64,000 nucleotides of DNA from Sphingomonadaceae bacterium (GTDB lineage Bacteria; Pseudomonadota; Alphaproteobacteria; Sphingomonadales; Sphingomonadaceae), in contig JAFAZF010000063.1 of NCBI GenBank assembly GCA_019239915.1, positions 1-64,000 on the forward strand, read 5' to 3'. Below the pieces are notes generated by a model, which worked only from the letters and a program-made list of their open reading frames with translations, was not told the origin of the DNA and made no database searches. A program made the translations under genes and the position numbers. Below, in pieces: positions 1 through 8,851 of the stretch (its first letter is position 1; every line of letters starts with the position of its first letter).

Positions 1-284
1 CCTATGGCACCGACCCGAACAAGTGCGTCTGGAACGTCTATTCGCTCCAGCGCTACGCGCCCGGCACCGAGCCCAAGGTCGAGGAGGAATGGAACCAGGA
101 TCTCACTGACGAGAGCTTCTGGGGCAAGATCCTCACCCAAGACTATGTCAATATGGCGCAGGTCCAAAAGGGCATGAAGAACAAGGCGTTCAAAGGCGCG
201 CGCCCCAATCCCAAGCAAGAGATCGCGGTGCTGAACTTCCATCGTGCGCTCGAGGAGTTTCTTGAGGAGGGCTACGGGGCGTGA
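1..284 (+). CDS. Rieske-type aromatic ring-hydroxylating oxygenase alpha subunit, C-terminal fragment (5' end outside window)
   Basis: Open frame from base 3: YGTDPNKCVWNVYSLQRYAPG...NPKQEIAVLNFHRALEEFLEEGYGA*; resembles the C-terminal end of Rieske oxygenase alpha subunits; stop overlaps the next start (GTGA). Confidence 0.65.
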   Translation, partial: YGTDPNKCVWNVYSLQRYAPGTEPKVEEEWNQDLTDESFWGKILTQDYVNMAQVQKGMKNKAFKGARPNPKQEIAVLNFHRALEEFLEEGYGA

Positions 285-1927
285 GTAACTGGAACGAAAG
301 TGCCGATTTCGTCATCGTCGGCAGCGGCGGCGGCTCGATGGTCGCCGCCACCGCGATCAAGGACGCGGGCAAGACGCCGATCATCCTGGAGAAGACTGAC
401 AAGGTGGGCGGCTCGACGGCGATGTCCGGCGGCGTCTTCTGGATACCCAACAACCCATTGCTCGCCCGCGAAGGCATCGCCGACGATGCCGAGAAGGCAC
501 GCACCTACCTTGATGCCGCCGTCGGCGACGTCGGGCCCTCAACGTCCCGCGAACGCAAGGACATGTTTCTCCGCCAGGGACCCAAGATGATCGAGTGGCT
601 GGAGGGCAAGGGCATACCCTTCGTCCGCTATGGCGGATGGTCGGACTATCATGACGATCTGCCTGGCGGCATGGGCGAGGGGCGTTCGTTCGGCGTCGAG
701 CTGTTCGACATCAACAAGCTCGGGCCGGTCTGGTCGAAGCGTCTGCGCGTCACCGAGTTCGCGGTGCCCGCCAAGCGCGCAGAAGCGAAGCACCTCCCGC
801 TGATCAAGACGAGCATGAAGGCGAAGATCGCGGCGGCCAAGATCGGCCTCAGGGTCGTTCGCAACAAGCTTCTTGGCAAGAAGCAGGTCGGCACCGGCGC
901 CGCGATCCAGGGGCGCATGCTCAAGATGGCGCTCGATCATGGTGTCGACCTTCGGATCAACTCGGGCGTGACCGACCTCGTCGAGGAGAATGGCCGGATT
1001 ACCGGCGTCGTGACCCAAAAGGACGGCAAGCCCTGGCGGATCGAGGCCCGTGAGGGCGTGCTGATCAACGCGGGCGGCTTCGCGCACAATGCCGAGATGC
1101 GAAAGAAGTATGGGCCTCAGCCCGCCTCGACCGCGTGGACCAACGCCAACCCCGGCGATACCGGCGAGATGATCGAGATCGCCAAGGCGCATGGCGCCGC
1201 GCTCGATCTTACCGATCAGGCGGTGTGGATTCCGACCTCGCTTCCGCCCGATGGCGCGCGGCTGATGAACGTGCCGGACCTGCCGAAGCCGCACGTGATC
1301 GTCGTCAACAAGGACGGCAAACGCTTCTGCGACGAAGCACAGTCCTACATGAAGAACGGTCAGGATTATTATAAGCATAACGCCGTGCCGGCGTTCGCGA
1401 TCATGGATGCCCGCTACTTCAAGAAATATGGCTGGGGCTTTCGCCTCGGGCCGGTTCCGAAGAGCTGGTATGAGAGCGGCTTCGTGAAGGAGGCGCCGAC
1501 GCTGCGCGCGCTTGCGGAGAAGATCGGCGTCGATCCTGCCGGGCTGGAGGCGACGGTCGAGCGCTTCAACGGCTTCGCCCGCGCAGGCAAGGACACCGAT
1601 TTCAATCGCGGCGCAAAGGCCTATGATCTCGTGTTCGGTGATCCCGCGAACAAGCCCAATCCGGGCCTCGGCACGATCGAGGAAGCACCATTCCGCGCGA
1701 TCGAAATCTGGCCCGGTGACGTCGGCACGTTCGGCGGCATCGTCACCGACGAGTTCGGCCGCGCGCTGCGCGAGGATGGTTCGGTCATCCCTGGCCTCTA
1801 TGCCACCGGCAACTCGACCGCGTCGGTAATGGGCAAAACCTATCCGGGCGCAGGTGCCAGCATTGCGCCCTCGTTCGTGTTCGGCTGGGTCGCCGCGCGC
1901 CACGCGCTTGGGCAGATGCCGAATTGA
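281..1927 (+). CDS. FAD-dependent oxidoreductase, 3-ketosteroid-delta1-dehydrogenase-like (KstD/fumarate reductase flavoprotein family)
   Basis: N-terminal FAD motif VIVGSGGGSMVAATAIKDAGKTPIILEK; C-terminal YPGAGASIAPSFVFGWVAARHA; 548 aa; GTG start overlapping upstream stop. Confidence 0.85.
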   Translation: MSNWNESADFVIVGSGGGSMVAATAIKDAGKTPIILEKTDKVGGSTAMSGGVFWIPNNPLLAREGIADDAEKARTYLDAAVGDVGPSTSRERKDMFLRQGPKMIEWLEGKGIPFVRYGGWSDYHDDLPGGMGEGRSFGVELFDINKLGPVWSKRLRVTEFAVPAKRAEAKHLPLIKTSMKAKIAAAKIGLRVVRNKLLGKKQVGTGAAIQGRMLKMALDHGVDLRINSGVTDLVEENGRITGVVTQKDGKPWRIEAREGVLINAGGFAHNAEMRKKYGPQPASTAWTNANPGDTGEMIEIAKAHGAALDLTDQAVWIPTSLPPDGARLMNVPDLPKPHVIVVNKDGKRFCDEAQSYMKNGQDYYKHNAVPAFAIMDARYFKKYGWGFRLGPVPKSWYESGFVKEAPTLRALAEKIGVDPAGLEATVERFNGFARAGKDTDFNRGAKAYDLVFGDPANKPNPGLGTIEEAPFRAIEIWPGDVGTFGGIVTDEFGRALREDGSVIPGLYATGNSTASVMGKTYPGAGASIAPSFVFGWVAARHALGQMPN

Positions 1928-1931
1928 CGCT

Positions 1932-1964
1932 CCCGCCCGCAGCCCTCATCGGGCTGCGGGCGGG
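1932..1964. terminator. Bidirectional hairpin between convergent genes
   Basis: Perfect 14-bp stem cccgcccgcagccc / gggctgcgggcggg with 5-nt loop tcatc between convergent stops at 1927 and 1971. Confidence 0.7.
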
Positions 1965-1970
1965 ATTAGT

Positions 1971-2894
1971 CTATTTGCCGGTGAAGCGATCCCGGATGTC
2001 CCAGGTGAGCGCGCGTGAGGTACCTTCCTCACACAGCTTGTCGAACGTCCAGCCGTCGACCGCAAATTGGCTGCGGATGAATTCAGGCTCCTGTACCAGC
2101 GCGATATGCCCGCCGTTGATGTAGACCTCACGCCCGTTCAGATTGCTGGAGCGGTCGGAACATAGCCAGCCCACGACGGCTGCAACGTTCCAGGGACGGC
2201 CATCGGGTCCGCTGTTGCCGATCCAGTGGCCGCTCAGCGGCGGGATGTGGAGCGTGTCGAGCGCATATTGGAGCGTCTCGTACACCTCCGGGATATTCAT
2301 GTTCGACGGACCGGAGATTGGCCGGACCGCGTTCGCGCGTACGCCAAATTCCGCCAGCTCACGAGCGATCGTGCGCGTCATGCCGACCACCCCTTCTTTG
2401 GCTCCGGAATAATTCACCATGCCATAGTGGCCGAAGCCCGACGGTGAGGAGAAGTTGACGATCGCGCCACCCTGCTTCTTGAGGTGCGGCGCGGCCGCGT
2501 GCATCGTCGCGAAATAGCCCTTGAAATTGACCGCCACTACGATGTCGAAATCTTCCTCGCTCATATCGGTCAGGCGACGCGGCCGGATGATGCCGGCATT
2601 GTTGACGAGGAAGTCCAGGCGCCCGAAATTGTCCATCGCGCAGTCGACGACCGCCTTGCCGCCTTCCATCGTCGTGACGCTCGATGTTTCGGCGACGGCC
2701 TCGCCACCGGCGGCCTTGATCTCGTCGACGACCTCCTGGGCAAAATGAGCGTCGCTTCCGCCGCCCTGCGGGCCTCCACCGAGATCGTTGACCACTATCC
2801 GCGCGCCCTCGCGTGCCATCAGAAGCGCGGTCTCACGGCCGATGCCGCGGCCCGCGCCAGTGATGACCGCGACCTTGCCCTCGAACTGAGCCAT
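1971..2894 (-). CDS. SDR family oxidoreductase, similar to the MFE-2/17beta-HSD4-type hydroxyacyl-CoA/hydroxysteroid dehydrogenase domain
   Basis: TGAGRGIG, NNAG, YSGAKEG motifs; VVNDLGG characteristic of MFE-2-type SDRs. Confidence 0.85.
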   Translation of the reverse strand: MAQFEGKVAVITGAGRGIGRETALLMAREGARIVVNDLGGGPQGGGSDAHFAQEVVDEIKAAGGEAVAETSSVTTMEGGKAVVDCAMDNFGRLDFLVNNAGIIRPRRLTDMSEEDFDIVVAVNFKGYFATMHAAAPHLKKQGGAIVNFSSPSGFGHYGMVNYSGAKEGVVGMTRTIARELAEFGVRANAVRPISGPSNMNIPEVYETLQYALDTLHIPPLSGHWIGNSGPDGRPWNVAAVVGWLCSDRSSNLNGREVYINGGHIALVQEPEFIRSQFAVDGWTFDKLCEEGTSRALTWDIRDRFTGK

Positions 2895-2950
2895 GGCATT
2901 CCTCCTCTGTCATATGCTGGCGGACGGCGTGCGCTACGCCGTCCAATTGA

Positions 2951-2964
2951 ATAGTTTTGTCTAG
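2951..2964. promoter_or_regulatory. Candidate shared operator (ATAGTTTTGTCTAG)
   Basis: 13/14 identical to 17417-17430; divergent intergenic region between SDR (-) and CoA ligase (+). Confidence 0.45.
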
Positions 2965-3009
2965 TATCTTACTGCAACGGGCAAGCAAGATCGCATTGAG
3001 GAGAGCGGC

Positions 3010-4692
3010 GTGACGCAAGCGGAGCCATACGCGCCGGAGACGATCCCGCAGATGATCCGCGGGATCACCGCGCGCTATGGCGAGAGCGAGGCGATCGTCC
3101 GCGACGGCCAACGGCTGACGTTCGCAGGGCTCGATGCTGCCTCGGCGCGGATTGGCACCGCGCTCCTCGCGATGGGGATCGGCAAGGGCACGCGGATCGC
3201 CTTGCTGATGCCGCAGGGGCCGGATTTCGCCAGCTTCTTCATGGGAGCCACCCGGATCGGCGCCGTCGTCGCGCCGATGAGTACGCTCTACCAGGCGCCG
3301 GAGCTGGCATGGGTGCTCGCCAATGCCGAGATCGATCACCTCGTGACGGTCGACCGCTTCCTCAATCACGATTATCTCGCGCGGTTGGAAGCGGCGCTGC
3401 CGGGGCTGGCGGAGGCGGGAGTCGGCCCACTGCTGCTCGATGCGGCGCCCCGCCTCCGCACCATCCATGTCATCGGCGACACCACGCGTGCGTGGGCGCA
3501 GGACGCCGGGCAGCTGCGCGCCGGCAGCGAGGCGATCGGGGATGCGCTCTTCCGCGCGATCGAGGCTCGAGTGAAGCCGGCCGACCCGATCTGCATCATC
3601 CACACCTCCGGCAGCACCGCCGAACCCAAAGGCGTGATCCACGGCCAGGGCCCATTCGTCCGCCACGGCGCCCGCATGGCGCTCTACACATACCCGTTCG
3701 GTCCAGGCACGCGGATCATCAGCAATCGCGCTCCTTTTTGGGTGGCGGGGCTGGTCGCGACCTTCTCCTACACGCTGCACGGCGGCGCCTGCCTGCTGCC
3801 CGTGACCGACGGCTCGCCCGCGAACGTTCTCCGCCTTATCGAGCAGGAAGGTGGCAACGCGCTGATGGGCGACAACGGTTGGTTCGATGCCATGCGCCAA
3901 TCGGACGAACTGATCGCGGCCGGATACGACGTCATTCGCCTGAGCATGGATTCAGCCGCCTTCGCCAAAGATGGGCGTTTCACCAGCGATCAGGTCGAAG
4001 CCCGCTTCGGTCCGCCGCGGCACACCGACGATGCCCGCTTCGCCCGCTCATACGGTATGACCGAGACGCTCGGCGCGCACACCTCATTGCCGATCACCGA
4101 ACTGCTGCCGGAGGATCGGCCGAGCTGGCAGGGCTATGCCAATCCCGGCGTCGATCACAGGATCGTCGATCCGGAAACGCGAGAGCCGCTACCGGCGGGT
4201 CGGACCGGCGAACTGATGGTACGCGGTTATTGCATGATGCTCGGCCTGAACGGCCGCGAGCATCACGAGGTCTTCGAACCCGACGGGTTCTACGCGACGG
4301 GCGATCTCTGCACGCTCGACGAGAACGGCTTTCTCAAGTTCGAGGCGCGGCGCGGCGAGATGCTCAAGGTTCATGGCGCCAACGTCGCCCCGATCGAGGT
4401 CGAGCTTGCCCTTGTGGGCACGCTGGGTATCGAGAAGGCGGCGGTGGTCGGGCTTCCCGCCGCGGGTGACACCCAGGTCGTGGCCGTCGTTCAGATGGCG
4501 GCCGGGCGCGTGCTGGACGAGGAGGCGGTGATCGCCGACCTCAAACGGAAACTCTCCTCGTTCAAGGTACCGAAGAAGATCATTGCGATGGCCGAATCGG
4601 AGATTCCCGCGACCGGATCGGGCAAGATCAAGAAGCCGGAGTTGACCGCGCTGCTCATCGCGCGGCTGGCGCCCGCTGCAGTCGCGGCCTGA
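3010..4692 (+). CDS. AMP-dependent acyl-CoA synthetase/ligase
   Basis: IIHTSGSTAEPKGVIHG (P-loop-like motif), YGMTETLG, YATGDL, C-terminal GSGKIKK. Confidence 0.88.
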   Translation: MTQAEPYAPETIPQMIRGITARYGESEAIVRDGQRLTFAGLDAASARIGTALLAMGIGKGTRIALLMPQGPDFASFFMGATRIGAVVAPMSTLYQAPELAWVLANAEIDHLVTVDRFLNHDYLARLEAALPGLAEAGVGPLLLDAAPRLRTIHVIGDTTRAWAQDAGQLRAGSEAIGDALFRAIEARVKPADPICIIHTSGSTAEPKGVIHGQGPFVRHGARMALYTYPFGPGTRIISNRAPFWVAGLVATFSYTLHGGACLLPVTDGSPANVLRLIEQEGGNALMGDNGWFDAMRQSDELIAAGYDVIRLSMDSAAFAKDGRFTSDQVEARFGPPRHTDDARFARSYGMTETLGAHTSLPITELLPEDRPSWQGYANPGVDHRIVDPETREPLPAGRTGELMVRGYCMMLGLNGREHHEVFEPDGFYATGDLCTLDENGFLKFEARRGEMLKVHGANVAPIEVELALVGTLGIEKAAVVGLPAAGDTQVVAVVQMAAGRVLDEEAVIADLKRKLSSFKVPKKIIAMAESEIPATGSGKIKKPELTALLIARLAPAAVAA

Positions 4693-4703
4693 GGAGATAG
4701 GTT

Positions 4704-5552
4704 ATGGGTTCCGCCTCCACCGACGAGATTCTGGCGGGGAGCGACGCCACGCTCGACGCGCTGTTCATCACCGATGCCGTCGCGGCGCGCGTGGTTCCGA
4801 TTCGAGGCGCGCGCAACCTGCGAGACATGGGCGGCTACCCGACGCAGGATGGCCGGCGGGTCAAGCGCGGCGTGCTGTTCCGCGGCGGCCATCCGGGCGA
4901 CATCGCCGCCGACGACATCCAAGGGCTGCACCGGCTGGGTTTGCGCGGCCATGTCGACCTACGCACGAACTCGGAGCGCGCGGCGCACGGCTTCCCAGCC
5001 GATCTCGTCGCGGCGGCGGGCTGCTGGACGCGCGACTATGATCTGAGCGGCGGCGACATCAAGACGATCCTGAACGATCCCGCCGCCACCGGCGAGGCGA
5101 TGCGCGAACGCATGATCGCGCTGTATCGGCGCTTCCCGCAAGAGCAGCATGAGGGCATCGCCGCCATGTTCCGGCTGCTCCTCGATGGTCAGGTGCCGTT
5201 GCTCGTCAATTGTACCGCGGGCAAGGATCGGACCGGCGTCACCTGCGCGCTGCTGCTGTCGGCGCTCGGCGTGCCGCGCGAGATCGTGCGGCGGGACTAC
5301 GCGTTGACCGAAACGCTACACCATCCAAGCGCACATCTTTTTGGAAAGGATGCGAACAGCCCGTTTGCGCTGACGCCACAGATCCAACCCGCCGTCTGGC
5401 AGGCGATGATGCGCTCGCCGCCCGAATATATCGACGCGACGTTCGAGGTAATCGAGCGCGAGCATGGCGGCATCGGGGCCTATCTCGCAGCGAACTTCGG
5501 GCTCGGTGAGCGCGAAGTTTCGCGGCTCCAAGAGCTGCTGCTTGAGGATTGA
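4704..5552 (+). CDS. Tyrosine/dual-specificity phosphatase-like protein (Y_phosphatase3 type)
   Basis: NCTAGKDRTG (CX5R P-loop), N-terminal RNLRDMGGY. Confidence 0.85.
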   Translation: MGSASTDEILAGSDATLDALFITDAVAARVVPIRGARNLRDMGGYPTQDGRRVKRGVLFRGGHPGDIAADDIQGLHRLGLRGHVDLRTNSERAAHGFPADLVAAAGCWTRDYDLSGGDIKTILNDPAATGEAMRERMIALYRRFPQEQHEGIAAMFRLLLDGQVPLLVNCTAGKDRTGVTCALLLSALGVPREIVRRDYALTETLHHPSAHLFGKDANSPFALTPQIQPAVWQAMMRSPPEYIDATFEVIEREHGGIGAYLAANFGLGEREVSRLQELLLED

Positions 5553-5583
5553 GGCCGCAGCAGGTCGCCGTCGCCTTGCCACC

Positions 5584-6156
5584 TCATCCGCCGAGGCCGG
5601 CCTTCTTGTTGGCGTCGCGCCAGAACTCGCCGCCGCCGATCGCGTCGATCTCGAGTTCTGCCACCTCGGAGATGCGCGCGAAGGTCATGTATAGACCGAT
5701 CACGTAGATCAGTTCGACGATCTGACGCGGCGTGTAGAAGGCGTTGACGGCCTCGAACACGAAATCGTCGACCCGCACCGTCTTCACCACCTGACGCGTG
5801 AAGGCCAGCAGCGCCTTCTCGCGGTCGTTGAAGACGGGATCGCCGAAGCGATCGTCGGCGATCGCTTCGACCTTCGCGTCCGGAATGCCCATCATCTTCG
5901 AAACTTGCATGTGCTGCGCCCATTCATAGGCGCCGCGATCGAGATGGAGCACGGCCAGTACGCAGACCTGACGTTCGAGCGGCGGAACGGTGATTTCGTT
6001 CATCATCGCCTGCACCGCCATGCCGATGCCCTTCTGCATTGTCGGCGCGTTGGCCATGAGGCGACCGAGATTGAGCTTGCCGCCCGGCGCATTGTCGTAG
6101 CGGTCGCGCTGCTCGGGGTTCATGTCCTCGATCGCAAGGAGCGGAATGCGGCTCAT
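5584..6156 (-). CDS. Carboxymuconolactone decarboxylase/AhpD-like family protein
   Basis: CMD-type fold sequence ERQVCVLAVLHLDRGAYEWAQHMQVSKMMGIPDAKVEAI; 190 aa. Confidence 0.75.
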   Translation of the reverse strand: MSRIPLLAIEDMNPEQRDRYDNAPGGKLNLGRLMANAPTMQKGIGMAVQAMMNEITVPPLERQVCVLAVLHLDRGAYEWAQHMQVSKMMGIPDAKVEAIADDRFGDPVFNDREKALLAFTRQVVKTVRVDDFVFEAVNAFYTPRQIVELIYVIGLYMTFARISEVAELEIDAIGGGEFWRDANKKAGLGG

Positions 6157-6192
6157 GGAATATCTCCTCGGAACAAAAGGACGATGCGACGG

Positions 6193-6981
6193 TCAGACGC
6201 GGCTGCGCATGGCTAGGACGGAATGGTCGGGCACATGCATGCCGCCGTCGACGACAAGCGTCTGGCCGGTGATGAACTCCGCTGCGTCGGACACGAAGAA
6301 CAGGGTGGCGGCTGCGATGTCGCTCGGCAGACCGGCCCGCGCGAGAGGGATATTCGCGACGATCTGGCTACTCGTGGCCTCGTCCATCCTGGGATCGCGA
6401 TCGTCGATGATCAGCCCGGGCTCGATGATGTTGAGCGTGATCCGGTGCGGTGAAAGCTCGAGCGCGAGGTTGCGGGAGAGCCCTTCGAGACCGCCCTTGG
6501 ACGCCGCGTAGGAGCTCATCCCCGGCAGCGAGCTCAGATTGCCGATCACGGAGGAGATCGCGACCACCCGGCCGGCGCGACTCTGCTTCAGATGCGGCAA
6601 TGCCGCCTGCGTGAGCCACAGCATCGAATAGAGATTGGCCTTCAGCGTGCCGTCGAACTCGGCGTCCTCGAGCTTCTCGACGAGCGTGAAGGGAAAGATC
6701 GCCGCGTTGTGGACGAGGATGTCGAGCTGACCGAACGCATCGACGGCAGCAGTCACCGCCGCCGAGCACGCATCGCGAGTCGAGAGATCGAGCGCCTTCA
6801 GCGCGGCACGCCCCGGTCCGTTGCCGTTCAACTCGTCGACGACTGCCTGACCGCTTGCCGCGGTACGTGTCGCAATCAGCACGTTGGCGCCATTCTCTAC
6901 GAGCGTCGTTGCGATGCCGCGGCCGATGCCGCGCCCGCCACCCGTGACGAGCGCCGTCCGCCCCGCCAGATCGACCTTCAT
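6193..6981 (-). CDS. SDR family NAD(P)-dependent oxidoreductase
   Basis: TGGGRGIGRG, NAAIF, YAASKGG motifs; start placed at MKVDLAGRTALVTGG with ATGA overlap to the upstream gene. Confidence 0.87.
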   Translation of the reverse strand: MKVDLAGRTALVTGGGRGIGRGIATTLVENGANVLIATRTAASGQAVVDELNGNGPGRAALKALDLSTRDACSAAVTAAVDAFGQLDILVHNAAIFPFTLVEKLEDAEFDGTLKANLYSMLWLTQAALPHLKQSRAGRVVAISSVIGNLSSLPGMSSYAASKGGLEGLSRNLALELSPHRITLNIIEPGLIIDDRDPRMDEATSSQIVANIPLARAGLPSDIAAATLFFVSDAAEFITGQTLVVDGGMHVPDHSVLAMRSRV

Positions 6982-7937
6982 GCCATCTCTTCCTTCTGCT
7001 TTGCGTTCGCGATCGCCGCTTCCGACCAATCCCAGAGCTTGCGCGCCGCGTCGGGATCAATTGCCCAAGGCTGCACGCCGCGATTGACACCAGGCGCGGC
7101 CGGCACCGCTTCCTCGCAATCCTCGAGATAGAGGCCGCCCTGTCCGTCGAGCTCGGGCGCGAGCGCCGCCCACACGGTCGTTGCGGCGCCCTGTGGGATA
7201 GTCTTCCAGATCGGATTGGCCTTGCCTTCCATCGTGGCACCGATCTCTCCGCGCACATCCTCCGTCAGGTAGCGGCCCAGCGACGTCGGAATCGCGCCTG
7301 GCATCAGCGAGAAGGCGCGGATGCCCTTGTCCCGATACCGGCGGTCGAGCTCGACCGCAAAGAGCGCGTTGGCGCTTTTGGCACGGCCGTAGGCGGAGAC
7401 GGCGTTGTATTCGGTCCGCTCATAGTTGGGATCGTCGAAGTCGAACGCACCCCAGTGATGCCCGGTGGAGGACACCGAGACCACGCGCGCGCCGTTCGCC
7501 GCCTCCAGCGCCGGCAGCAGCAGCTTGGTCAGCAGGAAGTGGCCGATATGGTTGACCCCGAGCTGCGTCTCGAAGCCCTGCGTCGTGCGGCCCAGTGGAC
7601 AGGCCATGACGCCCGCGTTGTTGATCAGCAGGTGCAGCGGCCGATCGCCTTCGCGCGCCGCGAACGCCTCGACCGAGCGGAAATCGGCGAGATCGAGCGC
7701 GGAGGCATAAGCGCGCCCGCCTGCCGCCTCGATTTCCTCGACGAGCGCGGCGACCGCGACGGGATCGCGCACCGCGAGCACCACCTCGGCGCCATGAGCG
7801 GCAAGCACCCGCGCGGTCTCTACGCCGATTCCCGCCGAGGCGCCGGTGACGATCGCGCGCTTGCCGGCGAGGTCATGCCCCTCGGCAACCTCGGCGGCGT
7901 TGCTCTGCTCTCCGAAGCGGGAGCTGATCCGCGTCAT
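6978..7937 (-). CDS. SDR family oxidoreductase (retinol dehydrogenase/protochlorophyllide reductase-like)
   Basis: TGASAGIGVETARVLAAHGAEVVLAVRD, NNAGVM, YGRAKSANALF. Confidence 0.87.
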   Translation of the reverse strand: MTRISSRFGEQSNAAEVAEGHDLAGKRAIVTGASAGIGVETARVLAAHGAEVVLAVRDPVAVAALVEEIEAAGGRAYASALDLADFRSVEAFAAREGDRPLHLLINNAGVMACPLGRTTQGFETQLGVNHIGHFLLTKLLLPALEAANGARVVSVSSTGHHWGAFDFDDPNYERTEYNAVSAYGRAKSANALFAVELDRRYRDKGIRAFSLMPGAIPTSLGRYLTEDVRGEIGATMEGKANPIWKTIPQGAATTVWAALAPELDGQGGLYLEDCEEAVPAAPGVNRGVQPWAIDPDAARKLWDWSEAAIANAKQKEEMA

Positions 7938-8761
7938 TTCACTCTCCTGTTTCGATCCACGAACAAGGTTTGATGGGCGTGCCCCACAGTGCCTTCGAGG
8001 TCGGCCAGCTGCGTTTCGACCACTGCGATACCGTTACCTGCGCTGCGCGTTCTCGCCTGCACGCGCGCCCAGGGTCCGCGCGGCATCCGCAACAGGTGAA
8101 GCGTGATGTCGACATTGGCGAAGGTCCATTCGCGCCAATCGACGTACGCGGACGATCCGCTGCCGAAATCGGAGGCCATCGCGAGCTGCACGAACGGCGA
8201 GATCGGGATGCCGGGAACGATGTCGCCGTGGAAACGCGACCAAACGATCCCCGGCCCCAACTGCTCGAGCCCGCCCTGCTCCAGCCGAGTTTCCAGTACC
8301 GGCAGCAGTGGACTGCGGGGGTTCATGCTGGGAAGATCATCGGGCAGCGCGTGGGGCGGCTCGGCATCGCTCGGCGGCGATTCGCCGTTACGCACGCGCA
8401 TAGCGGTCGCGCGCACCATTACCTCGCCTTCGTGCAGGATCTCCGCTTGAACGATCTGAAGCCGCTTGCCCTCGCGCAGCACCTCGACGCGCGGCGTGAC
8501 CGACCCCATCGGGGTCGGTCGCTGCAGGTCGATCACCAGGCGGGCCGTCGTCATGTCGGCGGGGCTCTCGGTGCGCTCGACGAGATGCGCGGCCAGGCCC
8601 GCCAGCGCCATGCCGTTCTGTAGCCGCCTATCCCAGGGGCCGGTGACATATCGGCCAGGCATGAACCCGCCGTTCGACGGAAAATAGAAGGCGCGGTCCG
8701 TGTCCGGCACGTCGTTGCCGAGCGCGACAGAAGCGTCGGCGCACGGGTCTTGCGGCATCAT
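7934..8761 (-). CDS. Acyl-CoA thioesterase family protein (TesB-like hotdog fold)
   Basis: PGRYVTGPWDRRLQNGMALAGLAAHLVER...ARLVIDLQRPTPMG...RTRSAGNGIAVVETQLADLEGTVGHAHQTLFV; overlaps next gene by ATGA; start chosen at MMPQDPC. Confidence 0.7.
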   Translation of the reverse strand: MMPQDPCADASVALGNDVPDTDRAFYFPSNGGFMPGRYVTGPWDRRLQNGMALAGLAAHLVERTESPADMTTARLVIDLQRPTPMGSVTPRVEVLREGKRLQIVQAEILHEGEVMVRATAMRVRNGESPPSDAEPPHALPDDLPSMNPRSPLLPVLETRLEQGGLEQLGPGIVWSRFHGDIVPGIPISPFVQLAMASDFGSGSSAYVDWREWTFANVDITLHLLRMPRGPWARVQARTRSAGNGIAVVETQLADLEGTVGHAHQTLFVDRNRRVK

Positions 8762-8851
8762 GCGTCCGGCTTCCTCCCAATCCGTATACCTATTCCAAGG
8801 CGTCCGCCGGCTTGTCAAACGCTATCGGAGCAGGGATGATACCGCCATGAC

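Noticed and set aside
539-1903. 454-aa minus-strand ORF antisense to the KstD-like gene
   Set aside because: Shadow ORF typical of GC-rich DNA; Arg/His/Asp-rich composition and no recognisable motif
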